A stretch of DNA of 8,509 nucleotides from an uncultured Butyrivibrio sp. (GTDB lineage: Bacteria > Bacillota > Clostridia > Lachnospirales > Lachnospiraceae): the NCBI GenBank assembly GCA_910577605.1, contig CAJTON010000012.1:18332-26840 (forward strand), read 5' to 3'. Below, piece by piece: positions 1 to 5,806 of the stretch. Numbering within the stretch: position 1 is the stretch's first letter; every line of letters starts with the position of its first letter. The position numbers were made by a program, and so were the translations under genes. The notes under the pieces were generated by a model, which saw only the letters and a list, made by a program, of their open reading frames with translations, was not told the origin of the DNA and ran no database searches.

Positions 1-649
1 CTTCTATATTATGATATTTTGCCGTATCGCAAAAGGCGGTGACCGACGAGGGCATTCCGCATATCCACTGCCACAGGTCAAGGTTATGCGGAGCCTGATT
101 GATAAGCACGCCTCCGCCTTCTCCCGACCATGTCGCTCTCCAGCCGCCCGAATCGTAATAGCCCTGAGTGCGGTACCAGTTCGTGATTATCCACACTGAG
201 CGTTTAAGCTCTCCAAGCCTGCCGCCCCGCACAAGCTCGCGCGCCTTGCAATAAAGTGGATTGGTCCGCTGATTGAACATTATGCCGAATGCCTTTTTGC
301 TCTCCGCTGCCGCCGCGTTCATTCTTCTTGCCGCCAAAACGCTTATATCCGCGGGCTTTTCCGTCATAACATGAAGTCCGCTCTTAAATGCCGCCGCCGC
401 GATTTCGGCGTGAAGTCTGTGCGGCACAGCAATTATGACCGCGTCGGTAATCCCGCTCTCAAAAAGCCTCTCATACCTGTCAAAGAGCCTGACCCCGTAA
501 AATTCCGTCCTCGCACGTTCCAGCTTTTCTCCGTCCGTATCGCAGAGCGCGCAAAGGCGCATTCCCTTTACGCCGCCCCCATATATACATGAGGCGTGCG
601 CAAAGCCCATATTTCCGATTCCGATTATTCCGATCCTTATTTCTTCCAT
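1..649 (-). CDS. Gfo/Idh/MocA-family NAD(P)-dependent oxidoreductase, second paralog (3' part outside window)
   Basis: This is the first 216 codons of a gene that runs off the left edge. The protein begins MEEIRIGIIGIGNMG, a Rossmann dinucleotide-binding loop (GxxGxGxxG). It goes on to a TEKPAD segment (the EKP motif of the family, whose lysine is catalytic) and then to WSGEGGGVLINQAPHNLDLW, which holds the conserved C-terminal-domain histidine. It ends at the edge in CGMPSSVTAF...KYHNIE. The family oxidises or reduces a sugar or cyclitol hydroxyl using NAD(P). It is clearly a paralog of the gene just upstream, with MFNQRT, ITNWYR, YYDSG and WRATWSGEGGGVL shared. No Shine-Dalgarno is visible. 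An in-frame ATG at 655-653 overlaps the upstream TGA as ATGA, so the true start may be 655, with translation by reinitiation. I prefer 649 because it aligns with the paralog's MEKIRLG start. Substrate unknown. Confidence 0.9.
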   Translation of the reverse strand, partial: MEEIRIGIIGIGNMGFAHASCIYGGGVKGMRLCALCDTDGEKLERARTEFYGVRLFDRYERLFESGITDAVIIAVPHRLHAEIAAAAFKSGLHVMTEKPADISVLAARRMNAAAAESKKAFGIMFNQRTNPLYCKARELVRGGRLGELKRSVWIITNWYRTQGYYDSGGWRATWSGEGGGVLINQAPHNLDLWQWICGMPSSVTAFCDTAKYHNIE

Positions 650-651
650 AA

Positions 652-1815
652 TCATGTATTATACGACCCCGACGTGTCCGCGACAAGAGGATTTACATTT
701 TCTTTGCGGCGCGAGGTCTTTATGCGCTTTTTTAACTCCGAGTAAAACAAATCCTCGTCCAGGGGCAGAGTTATTGTTTTACCTAACCAGTCGGAAAGGT
801 GCATCGCGTTTGAAAGCGTCAGCCCGTTTATGCCCTCCGCTCCGTCTGCAATAAGAGGCTCGCCCCTTAAAATAGCCGCCGCAAAACGGTTCAGGACTTC
901 GGGGTGCTGCCCCGACTTTACGTCCGTCTCCACCTCAACGCTTTTACCCTTCGGACAGCCGAAGGGTTCTTTATTGGACGCGGAAAATTCCGGCTCCGCG
1001 GTTTCAAGCTCATACATGGTAAGACGGTTGTTCTCGGCGATAAACTTCGCCTTGTCCGTTATTATCTCAAAGCGGTTGGTTCCGCAGGCGTCGCCCGTGG
1101 AAGTGATAAAAACTCCCGTCGCCCCGTTTGCGTATTTTACATAGGCGGTTACGTCGTCCTCAACCTCTATGTCGTGCCACTGTCCGTAGGAAAGCTTTGC
1201 CGAAACCTCAATAGGCATTCCGCATATCCACTGCCACAGATCGAGCTGGTGCGGGCACTGATTGAGCAGCACTCCGCCGCCCTCCCCCGACCACGTCGCG
1301 CGCCATGCGCCCGAATCGTAGTATGCCTGCGGTCTGTACCAATTCGTGATAAGCCAGTTCGTGCGGCGTATCTGCCCGTAGCGCCCGCTGCCCACAAGCT
1401 CTTTCATTTTCCGGTAAATATGGTCGGTGCGCTGATTGAACATCATTCCGAATACCACTCCGGCTCCCGCCGCCGCTTCGTTCATCTCTCTCACCTGCTT
1501 CGTGTAAACTCCCGCGGGCTTTTCCACCATAACATGGATATGTCGCTTAAAGCACTCTTTTGCGTACCGGGGGTGGTCGTAATGCGGCACAGCCACAAGC
1601 GCCGCGTCTATCAGTCCGGAATCTAGCATCTCCTCCGCCGATGCTAATTTTTTTATGCTGTCCGGCAGATTTTCTTCCGCCCATTTTATCCTGTCCGGAT
1701 TTATGTCGGCGATCGCGGCGACCTCGATTTCGGGGCAAAGCCCGTTTTTAATATTATTGTAATGCCCCGTCCCCATATTGCCGAAGCCAATGATCCCAAG
1801 CCTTATTTTTTCCAT
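652..1815 (-). CDS. Gfo/Idh/MocA-family NAD(P)-dependent oxidoreductase, first paralog
   Basis: This is a complete 387-residue protein of normal family length. The N-terminal Rossmann fold starts with GIIGFGNMG (residues 7-15). An acidic residue follows beta-2 in AIADINPD (about 35-41), which suggests NAD rather than NADP preference. EKP is at 98-100. The second half has the alpha/beta substrate domain with GEGGGVLLNQCPHQLDLWQW (177-196), where N185 and H189 are the likely active-site positions beside K99. Family members act on sugars, inositols or glycosides, often making 3-keto intermediates. The start has an AAGGAG ribosome site about 10 bp upstream. The gene lies 63 bp downstream of the 245-aa isomerase and overlaps or abuts the next paralog, so it is part of the leftward operon. 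The last 20 or so residues (basic, then NPLVADTSGSYNT) look like a poorly conserved tail. Family assignment is firm. Substrate is not determinable. Confidence 0.93.
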   Translation of the reverse strand: MEKIRLGIIGFGNMGTGHYNNIKNGLCPEIEVAAIADINPDRIKWAEENLPDSIKKLASAEEMLDSGLIDAALVAVPHYDHPRYAKECFKRHIHVMVEKPAGVYTKQVREMNEAAAGAGVVFGMMFNQRTDHIYRKMKELVGSGRYGQIRRTNWLITNWYRPQAYYDSGAWRATWSGEGGGVLLNQCPHQLDLWQWICGMPIEVSAKLSYGQWHDIEVEDDVTAYVKYANGATGVFITSTGDACGTNRFEIITDKAKFIAENNRLTMYELETAEPEFSASNKEPFGCPKGKSVEVETDVKSGQHPEVLNRFAAAILRGEPLIADGAEGINGLTLSNAMHLSDWLGKTITLPLDEDLFYSELKKRIKTSRRKENVNPLVADTSGSYNT

Positions 1816-1878
1816 AAAAATTACGCTCCTTATTCTTACAAGCCTTTTGGCTCAAAATGCTGCCCTCGCAGAAAAGTT

Positions 1879-2616
1879 CTAAAATCCTCTCGACTTCAAA
1901 AAATCATAACTTATCCGCAGGCATTCAAAAGGGTCCTGCCCGTAGCAGTCGTCCTGCTCCACAAGCAGATACTCCGTTCCCGCCCTCTCGCATGCCGCGA
2001 TAACGCCGTCAAGATTTATGTTTCCGACGCCGAGCGCCGCCATTTTTCTGCCGTACTCCATGTCCTTGAGATGTACGCACGGAACCCTGCCCTTCAGAAA
2101 ATCTATCCACCACACCGGATCGGCGCCGCCCGCCTGCACCCAATAGGTGTCTAGCGTAAAACAAAGCTGCTCCGGCGAAAACGCTTCGGCGAGCCGCCCA
2201 AGAACGGTTTTGCCGCCAAGCTTTATAAATTCGTGGTCGTGATTGTGATAGCAAAGTCTTTTGCCGCTCCGGTTAAGGGCTTCGCCCGCCTGCGCAAATC
2301 TTTCATAAAAAGCCTGCACTCCGTCCTTGTGAACCTCATAATATCCGATACCCACATTGTCGCACCCGAAAACATCATGCTCCGCGATAACTGTCTGCGT
2401 ATCTGCCGCGATCCTGTCGGGCGCAATATGCGTAAGCACGCATTTAAGACCGGTCTGCGAAAGCGCGTCCCTAAGCCATTTTGCTTCATAATCGCACACG
2501 CCCGAAACCTGCACGTTCCTGTACCCTATATCCGCTATTTTTTTCAGGGTCTCCGTAAATTCCGGCAGGGTTTTGCAATGATCCCTCACCGTGTAAAGCT
2601 GCGCTCCGATCTCCAT
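1879..2616 (-). CDS. Sugar phosphate isomerase/epimerase (xylose-isomerase-like TIM barrel), 245 aa
   Basis: The protein begins MEIGAQLYTVRD, a common opening of this family. Candidate metal ligands and catalytic residues are in CYHNHDHEF (H124, N125, H126, E129), LDTYWVQAGGADP (D156), HLKDMEYGR (H182, D185) and LLVEQDDCYGQDPFECL (E220). These give the divalent-metal site of the AP-endonuclease-2/xylose-isomerase-like superfamily, which includes IolE-type dehydratases and epimerases. The usual length is 240-290 aa, so it is complete. The predicted role is isomerisation, epimerisation or elimination on a sugar or keto-sugar made by the co-transcribed oxidoreductases. The start ATG (2616-2614) shares its A with the TAA of the upstream isomerase (TAATG), with GGAGG inside the preceding codons, so the two are probably translationally coupled. 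Despite the superfamily name, DNA repair activity is unlikely in this context. Confidence 0.9.
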   Translation of the reverse strand: MEIGAQLYTVRDHCKTLPEFTETLKKIADIGYRNVQVSGVCDYEAKWLRDALSQTGLKCVLTHIAPDRIAADTQTVIAEHDVFGCDNVGIGYYEVHKDGVQAFYERFAQAGEALNRSGKRLCYHNHDHEFIKLGGKTVLGRLAEAFSPEQLCFTLDTYWVQAGGADPVWWIDFLKGRVPCVHLKDMEYGRKMAALGVGNINLDGVIAACERAGTEYLLVEQDDCYGQDPFECLRISYDFLKSRGF

Positions 2617-3491
2617 TATAATACCTCCAAAAGAATATTTTTAAATTCACGGCACGCCGCGTCAAACGCCGCGCGCCCGCTTTTGTACACATACTTCTCC
2701 GCCGCCGAAGCGCCAGAATTTTCCGGTTTTGCCGCCGCTTCGCCGCGCTCAAGCGTCTCAAAGCCCTTAAACACTGTAAGGTGCGGCTCCATAGTAAATA
2801 CGCCCCCGCCGCCGGAGATAAAATCCTTTGCTATGGCGCGTATATTGCCTTTTCCTTTTCCCGCGGGAACGACGCTGCCGTCCGCAAGCGCGTCTTTGAT
2901 GTGCATATATTTTATATAAGACTTAAGCCGCCCCCATGCCTCAAGCGTATCCTGACCGCACTGCACAAAATTCGCCGGGTCAAAAACGCCCCTTATTTCC
3001 GGCAGCGTCCTGTGTATCTCAAGGCAGCGCTCCGCCGTATCGCCGTATATCCCTTTTTCGTTCTCATGGCAGAGCGTTATGCCGCTCCCCTTTGCGGAAT
3101 CCGTGAAGCTTCCGAGACGCTCTATTACCTCGTTTCGGTATTTGTCGGGATCCTCCCCTGTCGGAATATAAAACGAAAAAAGTCTTACGCACTCCGCGCC
3201 GAGAATATCCGCAATCTCAAGAGTGTGCTTAAGCTTATCGAGCTGCCGCCCGAAATCCGCGTCCGTTATGTCCGTCTTTCCAAGCGGCGAGCCTGCCGAC
3301 CACACCCTTAGTCCCTCGCCGTCAAGCCGTTTTCTTATCTCACGCGCCGCCCGCGCGGTAAGCTCCGATACGTTCACTCCGTCCGCGTTGCGGAGCTCAA
3401 GACCGTCAAGACCGTTTTCCTTCATCGCCGCGATCTGCCCGTCAAGAGCGGGGCTTGCCTCGTCTGCAAAAGCGTATATCTTTACGTCCAT
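2616..3491 (-). CDS. Sugar phosphate isomerase/epimerase (TIM barrel), 291 aa, divergent from its neighbour
   Basis: This is a second TIM-barrel isomerase of the same superfamily, of a different subtype. Key segments are LCHENEKGIYGD (H142, E143, N144), GVFDPANFVQCGQD (D171), YMHIKDAL (H197, D200), the glycine/lysine loop GKGKGNI (211-217) and FTMEPHL (E235, H237). The arrangement Glu-Asp-His-Glu fits a divalent metal centre. I chose ATG 3491, not the in-frame ATG at 3551. An AGGTGA site lies just before 3491, the protein then starts MDVKIYAFADEAS as family members do, and the longer version would run into the LRR reading frame. The C-terminal 40 residues (KPENSGASAAEKYVYKSGRA) are an Ala-rich linker and helix. 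It is the first metabolic gene of the leftward cluster, 31 bp after the LRR gene. The exact reaction is unknown. Confidence 0.9.
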   Translation of the reverse strand: MDVKIYAFADEASPALDGQIAAMKENGLDGLELRNADGVNVSELTARAAREIRKRLDGEGLRVWSAGSPLGKTDITDADFGRQLDKLKHTLEIADILGAECVRLFSFYIPTGEDPDKYRNEVIERLGSFTDSAKGSGITLCHENEKGIYGDTAERCLEIHRTLPEIRGVFDPANFVQCGQDTLEAWGRLKSYIKYMHIKDALADGSVVPAGKGKGNIRAIAKDFISGGGGVFTMEPHLTVFKGFETLERGEAAAKPENSGASAAEKYVYKSGRAAFDAACREFKNILLEVL

Positions 3492-3522
3492 GTTTTCACC
3501 TGTTCCTAATTTGCCAATTTTA

Positions 3523-4302
3523 TTAATTTGTATAAAGCTCCGGTCTATCAATCAATGAGCCATACTTCAAATTAGATAATTTGATTATATCTCTATATAA
3601 CGCTTTTACCTCTTTGCACGGACTTAACGTTAAATGCTCAATATTTTCAAGACCTAAAACTGGCGTATAATCTTTACTTGTAAGTCGTGCGGTTACAAAC
3701 CTGAAAAATCTTAATTGATTAATGCCGTGCAGAAAATCTAATGACTTTACATGAATATAACGAGGTCCGAGTCCATCTCCTTCAATCGAAAGGCTTTCTA
3801 ATTTCCCGAGACTGCCAAGCAAAGCGTAATCATCAATTTTTTGAAAATTCTCTACCGATAAAGCCACAAGTTTTTTGAGCTGTGCAATCGGCTCTATGCT
3901 TTGTACGCCCGTGCCGGATCCTATATGTAAATATTCCAGTTTACTTAGATTTACAATCTTGGAAAGATCGGTATATACACCCCATTTTATATATAACTTT
4001 CTAAGGTTTTGCTGTGAGCAAACGGCATCAAATAATTCCTGCGATACTCTTGTTCCAAACGACAGCTCCGTAAATGCCGTTGTATTGCTCGATAAAAAAT
4101 CGCACCACTCCTGCAAAACACGTTTTTTCTCTTTTTGTGTTTTGTATTGAGGCGTAAAACTGTCCCCTAATTGGGTGCAGTTTATTGTCAACGTATTTTC
4201 ACCATTATACTCCCGTACTTCCACAAGACTTTTAGAATGCGGGGCATCTTTGCGGTAATAGTCAAATCCGTACTTTATCTGCTCTTCATTCAGAATAGAC
4301 AT
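3523..4302 (-). CDS. Leucine-rich-repeat protein of unknown function, AT-rich, probably acquired
   Basis: This 259-residue soluble protein has no signal peptide or membrane segment. Residues 1-95 are a non-repeat N-terminal region with a charged stretch (QYKTQKEKKRVLQEW, 52-66). From about residue 99 to 230 it shows irregular leucine-rich repeats: NLRKLYIKW, KLEYLHIGSG, KLVALSVENF, KLESLSIEGDG, QLRFFRFVT and NIEHLTLSP. These are spaced about 20-28 residues apart and should form a short solenoid, probably for protein binding. The start has AAGGAAGAG about 7 bp upstream. Base composition is strikingly AT-rich against the GC-rich genes on both sides, and it separates the sugar genes from their likely AraC regulator, which suggests horizontal insertion. 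No terminator separates it from the isomerase 31 bp downstream, so its promoter may now drive the sugar genes. I do not recognise a specific function. Confidence 0.85.
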   Translation of the reverse strand: MSILNEEQIKYGFDYYRKDAPHSKSLVEVREYNGENTLTINCTQLGDSFTPQYKTQKEKKRVLQEWCDFLSSNTTAFTELSFGTRVSQELFDAVCSQQNLRKLYIKWGVYTDLSKIVNLSKLEYLHIGSGTGVQSIEPIAQLKKLVALSVENFQKIDDYALLGSLGKLESLSIEGDGLGPRYIHVKSLDFLHGINQLRFFRFVTARLTSKDYTPVLGLENIEHLTLSPCKEVKALYRDIIKLSNLKYGSLIDRPELYTN

Positions 4303-4334
4303 TTGCTTCTCTTCCTTATAAAAATAGCCACAGT

Positions 4335-4364
4335 CAGCCCTTGCTGCAAGCAGCCGGTCTGCTT
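4335..4364 (-). promoter_or_regulatory. Overlapping alternative hairpins in the LRR-gene 5' leader
   Basis: Three short stems compete for the same bases. H1 pairs AAGCAG with CTGCTT (4364-4348, 6 bp, 5-nt loop). H2 pairs GCTG with CAGC (4354-4343). H3 pairs CAGC with GCTG (4346-4335). H1 and H2 overlap, and H2 and H3 share 4343-4346, so formation of one excludes its neighbour. They lie between the inferred promoter and the ribosome site of the LRR gene. The structure is seen in the sequence, but a regulatory role is inference. Confidence 0.35.
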
Positions 4365-4380
4365 ATGTCCGTTTTTGCAC
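4363..4380 (-). other. Possible five-codon leader ORF (GTG start) upstream of the LRR gene
   Basis: Reading leftward, GTG CAA AAA CGG ACA TAA would encode a five-residue peptide (M/V-Q-K-R-T). It begins about 12 nt after the inferred transcription start, and its stop overlaps the first strand of a hairpin. No Shine-Dalgarno is seen, so translation is doubtful. It is listed because its position before alternative hairpins resembles a translational or transcriptional attenuator layout. Confidence 0.2.
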
Positions 4381-4398
4381 TACTTACTGCTTACGCAA

Positions 4399-4427
4399 AT
4401 TATACCATAAATATAAGCAATTTAAAT
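4399..4427 (-). promoter_or_regulatory. Leftward promoter with extended -10, for the LRR gene and probably the sugar cluster
   Basis: On the minus strand TGGTATAAT (4407-4399) is a perfect extended -10 (TGnTATAAT). The position 17 bp upstream holds only a weak -35 (ATTTAA, 4427-4422), which an extended -10 can tolerate. Transcription would start near 4392, leaving a leader of about 90 nt before the LRR ATG at 4302. It is the only good leftward promoter I see between the AraC gene and the sugar genes. Confidence 0.6.
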
Positions 4428-4430
4428 TGC
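4417..4430. promoter_or_regulatory. 14-bp perfect palindrome GCAATTTAAATTGC, candidate operator
   Basis: The sequence is identical to its reverse complement and covers the -35 region of the leftward promoter, in a divergent intergenic region beside a regulator gene. A dimeric repressor bound there would block the promoter. AraC-family proteins usually prefer direct repeats, so the ligand could be another regulator, or the palindrome may be a chance product of AT-rich DNA. Confidence 0.35.
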
Positions 4431-4448
4431 CATTATTAGCATGATATA

Positions 4449-4477
4449 TTGCAAATATTATCAAAATAATATAAAAT
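4449..4477 (+). promoter_or_regulatory. Rightward promoter of the AraC-family gene
   Basis: TTGCAA (4449-4454) and TAAAAT (4472-4477) are separated by 17 bp, a reasonable sigma-70/SigA promoter. Transcription would start near 4484, just before the terminator-like hairpin and 50 nt before the ATG. Confidence 0.5.
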
Positions 4478-4487
4478 AGCTTCCAAA

Positions 4488-4520
4488 GGGCGTCCGTTTC
4501 GCGCAAACGCCCGTTTTTTT
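4488..4520 (+). terminator. Terminator-like hairpin inside the AraC-gene leader
   Basis: GGGCGT (4488-4493) pairs with ACGCCC (4507-4512), and a bulged GTTT/AAAC inner pairing is also possible. The stem is followed by G and seven T residues (4514-4520). This is an intrinsic terminator for rightward transcription, yet no rightward gene lies upstream and the ribosome site GGGAGGAG starts at 4522. A competing small stem, CCCG with CGGG, flanks the T run and would use bases of the terminator stem. Attenuation of the regulator gene is possible. It could also simply insulate against stray transcription. Confidence 0.55.
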
Positions 4521-4533
4521 CGGGAGGAGCAAA

Positions 4534-5349
4534 ATGTCTTATTTCACGAATTACAGCGACGATGCTTTATTTTATCATCATTCGCTTGACGAAAACCCGA
4601 ATCCCACCGATTTCACTATGCACAATCATTCGTCCTATGAGATATATTATTTTATTTCAGGAAAGGGCAGTTTCTACATTGAGGGAAACGAATACCCGCT
4701 GCATCCGGGCGACCTGCTGATAATGAGAAGCGCGGAGGCGCACTATATATCCGTCGCGCCCGAAGTACCGTATGAGAGATTCGCGCTGCATTTTGGCAGG
4801 GAGCTTATACAAAGCGTTGACGGCGACGGTCTGCTGCTTGAGCCTTTTGAAGGACGAGCGGCGGGCGCGGGCAATCTTTTTGCGCCCAAAGATTTCAAGG
4901 ACGGGCTTTACGCCGCGCTTATAAATAATATTCTGGATTTTACCGGGCAAAATAAGCGTTTGCAGGCAGTCTCCAATCTTTTTGCTTTGCTTAACGAAAT
5001 CCGCGCCGCCTTTACGGAGAGCCGAAACCGTTCTTTTACCGAAAAAGAAACGCTTTCCGGCGCGATAATCGGATATATAAACGGCAATCTGAACAGCCGT
5101 CTTTCTCTCGATAGTATCTGCAAGCGTTTTTTTATCAGCAAGGCGCAGCTTTGCAGGATCTTCAAAAAAACCGCGGGCGCGTCAGTATGGGAATACATAA
5201 CGGCAAAGCGTCTCGCCGCCGCGCGCGAAATGATATTGTCGGGAATCCCCCCGACCTCGGCGTTTTCGGAGTGCGGTTTCCGCGACTATTCTGCGTTTTA
5301 CCGCGCGTATGTCAGACATTTCGGGTTCACGCCCGCAAAAACACGTTGA
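4534..5349 (+). CDS. AraC-family transcriptional regulator (cupin sensor plus double HTH), 271 aa
   Basis: Residues 1-90 form a cupin-like ligand-binding domain. It includes HNHSSYEIYYFISGKGSFYI, then the HPGDLLIMRSAEAHY turn (57-71), typical of regulators that sense a sugar or sugar derivative. A helical linker follows. The C-terminal 100 residues are the AraC DNA-binding domain: first HTH SLDSICKRFFISKAQLCRIF (191-210), the connecting helix TAKRLAAAREMIL, and second HTH around SAFSECGFRDYSAFYRAYVRHFGFTP (242-267). The GGAGG ribosome site lies 6 bp before the ATG. It diverges from the leftward sugar cluster and is most likely its activator, a common arrangement in gut Clostridia. The protein ends at TPAKTR, the family's normal stopping place, although the mobile-element scar begins right after the stop codon. 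A few C-terminal residues could therefore have been replaced. Confidence 0.93.
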   Translation: MSYFTNYSDDALFYHHSLDENPNPTDFTMHNHSSYEIYYFISGKGSFYIEGNEYPLHPGDLLIMRSAEAHYISVAPEVPYERFALHFGRELIQSVDGDGLLLEPFEGRAAGAGNLFAPKDFKDGLYAALINNILDFTGQNKRLQAVSNLFALLNEIRAAFTESRNRSFTEKETLSGAIIGYINGNLNSRLSLDSICKRFFISKAQLCRIFKKTAGASVWEYITAKRLAAAREMILSGIPPTSAFSECGFRDYSAFYRAYVRHFGFTPAKTR

Positions 5350-5429
5350 CATTGACACGATGTCATATGGAGCTGCTCGGCTTCGTCATCAGTCAAACGG
5401 AAAAGTATCTGTACCTTTCGGTTTCTCAC
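5350..5429 (-). pseudogene. mobC: 5' fragment of a MobC-like relaxosome/mobilization gene
   Basis: A GTG at 5429-5427 has an excellent ribosome site (GGGAGGTG) about 7 bp upstream. It opens a frame reading VRNRKVQILFRLTDDEAEQL, which resembles the N-terminus of MobC-type accessory mobilization proteins (R-N-R, hydrophobic strand, then an acidic helix). After about 20 codons the similarity ends. The frame continues antisense into the AraC gene and stops at 5298. The gene is thus cut at the element's left junction, somewhere around 5350-5370. It cannot encode a working MobC. Identification rests on a short stretch. Confidence 0.55.
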
Positions 5430-5435
5430 TTTTCT

Positions 5436-5672
5436 TCACCTCCCTGTCGGAGAGCCTGTTATGATGTCCTGCATGATAGTGGAGAGGGTGACCTGCAAAT
5501 CGCTTGGTCTGTGGTAGCCGAGGGACATGATTAGGTTCGCCTGTGCATCGGCATCAATGAGCAGGATTTTCTTTCCCTGCTGTGCCAGAGTTACGCCCAG
5601 ATTCACCGCCGTGGTGGTCTTGCCTACACCGCATTTCTGATTTGTCAGAGCGATTACTTTGCAATTTGACAT
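5436..5672 (-). pseudogene. parA: Truncated ParA/Soj-type partition ATPase (78 residues of about 260-280)
   Basis: From ATG 5672, with AAAGGAGG 8 bp upstream, the protein reads MSNCKVIALTNQKCGVGKTT, then AVNLGVTLAQQGKKILLIDADAQANLIMSLGY. The first part is the deviant Walker A of ParA (residues 13-20) and LLIDADAQ (37-44) is the Walker A' strand with its conserved aspartates. Family members are normally about 260-280 aa. Here the frame diverges after LSTIMQDII and stops at TGSPTGR, so Walker B and the dimerisation half are missing. The Walker motif reads KCGVGKTT where KGGVGKTT is usual, a further sign of decay or at least an unusual residue. This ParA subtype is common in Firmicutes conjugative and mobilizable elements. 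Its stop overlaps the ribosome site of the MobC fragment, so an internal deletion probably joined the two. An in-frame extension upstream to 5795 passes through a terminator hairpin and is not real. Confidence 0.85.
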
Positions 5673-5698
5673 GGGTGCGTCCTCCTTTCGCATAGATT

Positions 5699-5721
5699 TA
5701 GCCGCTTTGTCAAGGCGGCTA
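5699..5721 (-). repeat. Hairpin in the parA-remnant leader
   Basis: TAGCCGC (5699-5705) and GCGGCTA (5715-5721) form a perfect 7-bp inverted repeat with a 9-nt loop. On the minus strand no T run follows, so it is not a terminator. It lies between the strong terminator and the parA ribosome site and may be part of an old regulatory or partition site. Function unknown. Confidence 0.4.
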
Positions 5722-5749
5722 TGTAACTGTACCAGAGGATGCAGGACGC

Positions 5750-5792
5750 AAAAAAGCCGCTTACTCTTAATATCCATAAGAATAAGCGGCTT
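5750..5792 (-). terminator. Strong intrinsic terminator, leftward
   Basis: On the minus strand AAGCCGCTTA (5792-5783) pairs perfectly with TAAGCGGCTT (5763-5754). After one mismatch, five more pairs form (TCTTA with TAAGA) around a 7-nt loop. The stem runs into TTTTTT (5755-5750). It lies 14 bp after the stop of the mobile-element gene tail. It now probably also ends rarA-operon transcripts, since I see no other terminator between 6054 and here. Confidence 0.85.
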
Positions 5793-5806
5793 CATGGTGA
5801 TGTGCC

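Noticed and set aside
904..1626. Long plus-strand open frame (240 codons)
   Set aside because: It is antisense to the 387-aa oxidoreductase, has no ribosome site and shows no family motifs. High GC in the third codon position of the real gene opens such frames.
2233..2919. Plus-strand open frame of 228 codons
   Set aside because: It runs antisense across both isomerase genes, including their junction, and has no recognisable protein features.
1879..3491. DNA-repair endonuclease IV role for the two TIM barrels
   Set aside because: They belong to the broad AP-endonuclease-2-like superfamily, but motifs and operon context (oxidoreductases, AraC) fit sugar isomerases or epimerases.
5673..5795. 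N-terminal extension of the ParA remnant
   Set aside because: It reads through a strong terminator hairpin and a second inverted repeat. The ATG at 5672 has an ideal ribosome site and matches ParA N-termini.
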